Source: Lachnospiraceae bacterium | GTDB lineage: Bacteria; Bacillota; Clostridia; Lachnospirales; Lachnospiraceae | DNA: 8,964 bases | Reading direction: 5' to 3' | Assembly (NCBI GenBank): GCA_004552595.1 | Contig: SFNX01000070.1 | Coordinates: forward strand, 1-8,964 | In this document: piece by piece, positions 6,672 through 8,964 of the stretch | How positions within the stretch are numbered: position 1 is the stretch's first letter | How the letters are laid out: every line of letters begins with the position of its first letter | Notes under the pieces: model-generated | Databases searched by the model: none | Told to the model about the DNA's origin: nothing | Seen by the model: only the letters and a program-made list of their open reading frames with translations | Program-made: the position numbers and the translations under genes

Positions 6672-6684
6672 TTGCGTATTATTA
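6659..6684. repeat. 26-bp near-perfect palindrome at the permease stop / lgt -35 (operator candidate)
   Basis: The plus strand holds TAATAATA-T-GCAATTGC-G-TATTATTA in compact form: outer 8-nt arms (6659-6666 and 6677-6684) and a self-complementary GCAATTGC core (6668-6675), with a single mismatched pair (6667/6676). It spans the stop codon of the permease gene and covers the proposed -35 of lgt. As RNA it could fold, but the following minus-strand bases (ATTGAAAAAG) give no U-tract, so it is not a standard intrinsic terminator. Confidence 0.55.
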
Positions 6685-8964
6685 TTCTACACCCTTAAGT
6701 GCGTCGACCATGTCTATTGTTTTAACTTTGCCGGAGAACATGAAATTAACGGCTATTGACACAAGAAATGTTCCAATAACTGTATATATGTATGTAGGAA
6801 TTGATACAACCGGGAATAAATCAAGGCTTTCCGACACTGCGCTGCACATTGCCACAAGTACAAATATACCTGCAAATATTCCAAAAACTATGCCTATGCA
6901 CGTAAGCCAGATATTCTGCTTCTGCAAAATTCCCCTTATTTTTGATGATGAAAATCCTAAAACCTTAAGAGTTGCAACTTCCCTTGTCTTTTCAACAAAA
7001 GAAAGAACTCCAAGGTTATAAAGCACTATGAACCCAAGAAGTGTGGCAGCAAAAATCATTATAAAGATCATTGAATACATCATTTCCATAGTCTTTGAAA
7101 ATGTTGCTTTCATATCCGTAATATTAAGTATTGTGGAGATTTCTTCTTCATCCATAAGAGATTTATCAACACTTTTATTTGTCAGTACGCCTGTTGGAAT
7201 AAAGTCATATTCAAGGCTTTCAAATACATCCCTTTTCATTGCTATTCCCTGTACAGACGGATCTCTGTAAATCTGTGCAATTCTTGTTTTCTGCCATTTG
7301 TCATCACCTACAATATGCCATGAAACGAAGTCGCCCTGCTTAACATTAAGATTTTGTGCCATTTTATATGACATGGCGATTCCTGTCTTTGTAAGCTTAA
7401 TATTGTTATGATTTTTATCCTGAAAATTAACATAATTGCCCTTGTCAATTATTGTTGCGCTTCCGTTTTTCTTCTGAGTTGTCGATACAAATTCAACAGA
7501 TACTTCTTCTATCATCTGTCCTTTATATTTCTTTGAAAAATCATATGCAAAGTCATACCCTGCATCCGATGAAAAAACGACCTTATTGTTAGCAGTCATA
7601 AGCTGGCCATACATTGTGTCTATCATTCCATTCGTCGAATCAAGGCATCCAAAACCCGTAAGTAAAAGCATTGCACATCCCAATACTCCGATGATTCCCA
7701 TAAGTGATCTTATTTTGTTTCTTGACACATCTCTTATGTTCCACTGTGTCGAGAAATTAAGCATTCTCCAAATAATGCTTTTCTCAAAAAGACTTGTTTT
7801 GATTTTCTTTGCCGCCTTTGGTCTAAGTGTTACAGCCGGCGGCTCTATAAGCTCTTTTCTGCATGACAAATAGCTTACAAGCGTTGATACTAAAACAGAC
7901 GCTGCCAATACTAACAAAGACTCTGTTGACACATGTCCTTTAAGCCCCGGCAAAATATATGCACCTTCAAACATGCCAAGTATCCACGGCGGAAGTGTCA
8001 GTACTCCAAGAAGCGCACCGCACAAAGAACCGACAAGACTTATCACAAAGCCGTATGATACATAATGCCACGTGATTGCCCTTTTACTGAAGCCAAGAGC
8101 CTTAAGTGTTCCAATCTGTGTCCTCTGATTCGCTGTAACTCTTGCCATTGTAGTAATAATGCCAAGAAGCGCAATCAGTACAAAAACAACCGCGAACATA
8201 ATTCCAAACACTTTATGCTGCTTTATCTCAGAGTCAAATGTTGCATAGCTTAAGTTCTGGTTTCTGTCTGTTACCGCTATATCTTCTCTGTTAAGCGTAT
8301 CTTCAACCCTTTTCTTAAGTGATGAAATATCAGTTCCTTCTTTTGCCTTTATTCTTATTCTGTTATATGTAGAAGGATTAATCGGAAATGAATTGTATGA
8401 TAAAAACCCAAGGCAGCACTTTGCATAATTAGGATACATTACATCTTCTTCCGATACATAATATACATATTCCGGAGAATCAACGATACCTTTTACTATT
8501 GTATCAACATTTGCACCCATTACCTTGAACGAGAAGTTGTCGCCTACTTTAATATTGTTCTTTTCGCAAAATAGCTTTTCAAGCCATATTCCTTCAGCAC
8601 CTTCTCTGTATTTTTCACCTTCAAATAAGGACATTTTGGATATTTCGTTTGTTGTTAAGAATTCTGCATACATGTACGGATTTTCTTCCATATTGACAGT
8701 TCCCGTAACATATATTTCCCTTTCAACTGACTGGACACCTTTTACCTTTGATAAAAGCTTAACGTCATCATCTGAAAACCCCGAACCCATTATCCATAAA
8801 TCAGCGAGATTTAAGCTTTCATAGTAATTATTTGCAGCAATCAAAGCACCTGATGATTCGGCATCTAATCCGACATAAATAAACATACTTAATAAAGCCA
8901 TTAAAAAAATGGAGATGAATTGTGTCTTATTTTGTAAAAGGTCACGCCACATCTTTTTAAAAAG
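6682..8964 (-). CDS. Large ABC transporter permease with two FtsX/MacB-type domains, 5' end cut by window
   Basis: This is a membrane subunit of a MacB/LolCDE-like mechanotransmission ABC exporter or envelope-acting system. Residue numbers count Met at 8952 as 1, but the frame stays open upstream through LFKK to the window edge and family members usually carry a few residues before MWRDLL, so the true start is probably outside. The layout is a tandem duplication: TM 11-29, extracellular domain about 30-247, TMs 248-270, 298-320 and 345-365; then TM 416-436, extracellular domain about 437-621, TMs 622-648, 682-704 and 720-740. Each half has the cytoplasmic coupling motif after its second TM: RTQIGTLKALGFSKRAI (277-293) and REVATLKVLGFSSSKI (657-672). 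No ATPase is encoded here; the partner is expected upstream, off the right edge. It ends 74 nt before lgt, which has its own promoter candidate. The substrate is unknown. Confidence 0.93.
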   Translation of the reverse strand, partial: LFKKMWRDLLQNKTQFISIFLMALLSMFIYVGLDAESSGALIAANNYYESLNLADLWIMGSGFSDDDVKLLSKVKGVQSVEREIYVTGTVNMEENPYMYAEFLTTNEISKMSLFEGEKYREGAEGIWLEKLFCEKNNIKVGDNFSFKVMGANVDTIVKGIVDSPEYVYYVSEEDVMYPNYAKCCLGFLSYNSFPINPSTYNRIRIKAKEGTDISSLKKRVEDTLNREDIAVTDRNQNLSYATFDSEIKQHKVFGIMFAVVFVLIALLGIITTMARVTANQRTQIGTLKALGFSKRAITWHYVSYGFVISLVGSLCGALLGVLTLPPWILGMFEGAYILPGLKGHVSTESLLVLAASVLVSTLVSYLSCRKELIEPPAVTLRPKAAKKIKTSLFEKSIIWRMLNFSTQWNIRDVSRNKIRSLMGIIGVLGCAMLLLTGFGCLDSTNGMIDTMYGQLMTANNKVVFSSDAGYDFAYDFSKKYKGQMIEEVSVEFVSTTQKKNGSATIIDKGNYVNFQDKNHNNIKLTKTGIAMSYKMAQNLNVKQGDFVSWHIVGDDKWQKTRIAQIYRDPSVQGIAMKRDVFESLEYDFIPTGVLTNKSVDKSLMDEEEISTILNITDMKATFSKTMEMMYSMIFIMIFAATLLGFIVLYNLGVLSFVEKTREVATLKVLGFSSSKIRGILQKQNIWLTCIGIVFGIFAGIFVLVAMCSAVSESLDLFPVVSIPTYIYTVIGTFLVSIAVNFMFSGKVKTIDMVDALKGVE

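Noticed and set aside
6659..6684. Palindrome considered as an intrinsic terminator for the permease gene
   Set aside because: No U-run follows on the minus strand (next bases are ATTGAAAAAG) and the GC content of the stem is low.
1..8964. Search for CRISPR arrays, transposases, tRNA/rRNA genes, integration sites and defence or toxin–antitoxin genes
   Set aside because: Every long stretch is covered by a recognisable envelope or housekeeping gene, gaps are at most about 110 nt, and no spaced direct repeats or tRNA-like folds were seen.

Overview
All six genes in this window lie on the minus strand, so the text order is the reverse of transcription order. Codon use is AT-leaning, Shine-Dalgarno sites are strong (AGGAG / AGAGGA), one start is TTG, and protein content is of clostridial type: an SH3–NlpC/P60 wall hydrolase, a double FtsX-type permease, and a CCYG-type Lgt. 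This points to a Firmicute of class Clostridia, most likely a Lachnospiraceae-like gut or rumen anaerobe. The taxonomic call is inferred from protein style, not from any marker gene.

Read in transcription order from the right edge. (1) 8964-6682: a large MacB/FtsX-type ABC permease, cut at its 5' end by the window edge. (2) 6607-5840: lgt, a prolipoprotein diacylglyceryl transferase, preceded by a good -10 box. (3) 5847-4015: typA/bipA, a translational GTPase whose start overlaps the lgt stop by 8 nt, so the two are probably co-transcribed and translationally coupled. (4) 3910-2402: a secreted two-SH3 plus NlpC/P60 peptidoglycan hydrolase with its own candidate promoter and a clear intrinsic terminator. 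(5) 2302-1232: a NeuB/LegI-family nonulosonate synthase starting at TTG. (6) 1209 to the left edge: a Wzx-like polysaccharide flippase, cut at its 3' end by the window.

The right and centre of the window are cell-envelope and housekeeping functions: permease, lipoprotein maturation, translational GTPase and wall turnover. The left part is the start of a surface-glycan locus that continues outside the window: NeuB makes a sialic-acid-like sugar and the flippase moves lipid-linked glycan across the membrane. The terminator at 2384-2356 separates the two blocks.

Gene packing is tight; no gene-free stretch exceeds about 110 nt. I see no tRNA or rRNA, CRISPR array, transposase, attachment site or origin. 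I do not see a convincing new multi-gene system. The points most worth a second look are two near-perfect palindromes sitting on candidate promoters, an Lgt that lacks several residues considered important in E. coli Lgt, and the nonulosonate/flippase pair at the left edge.
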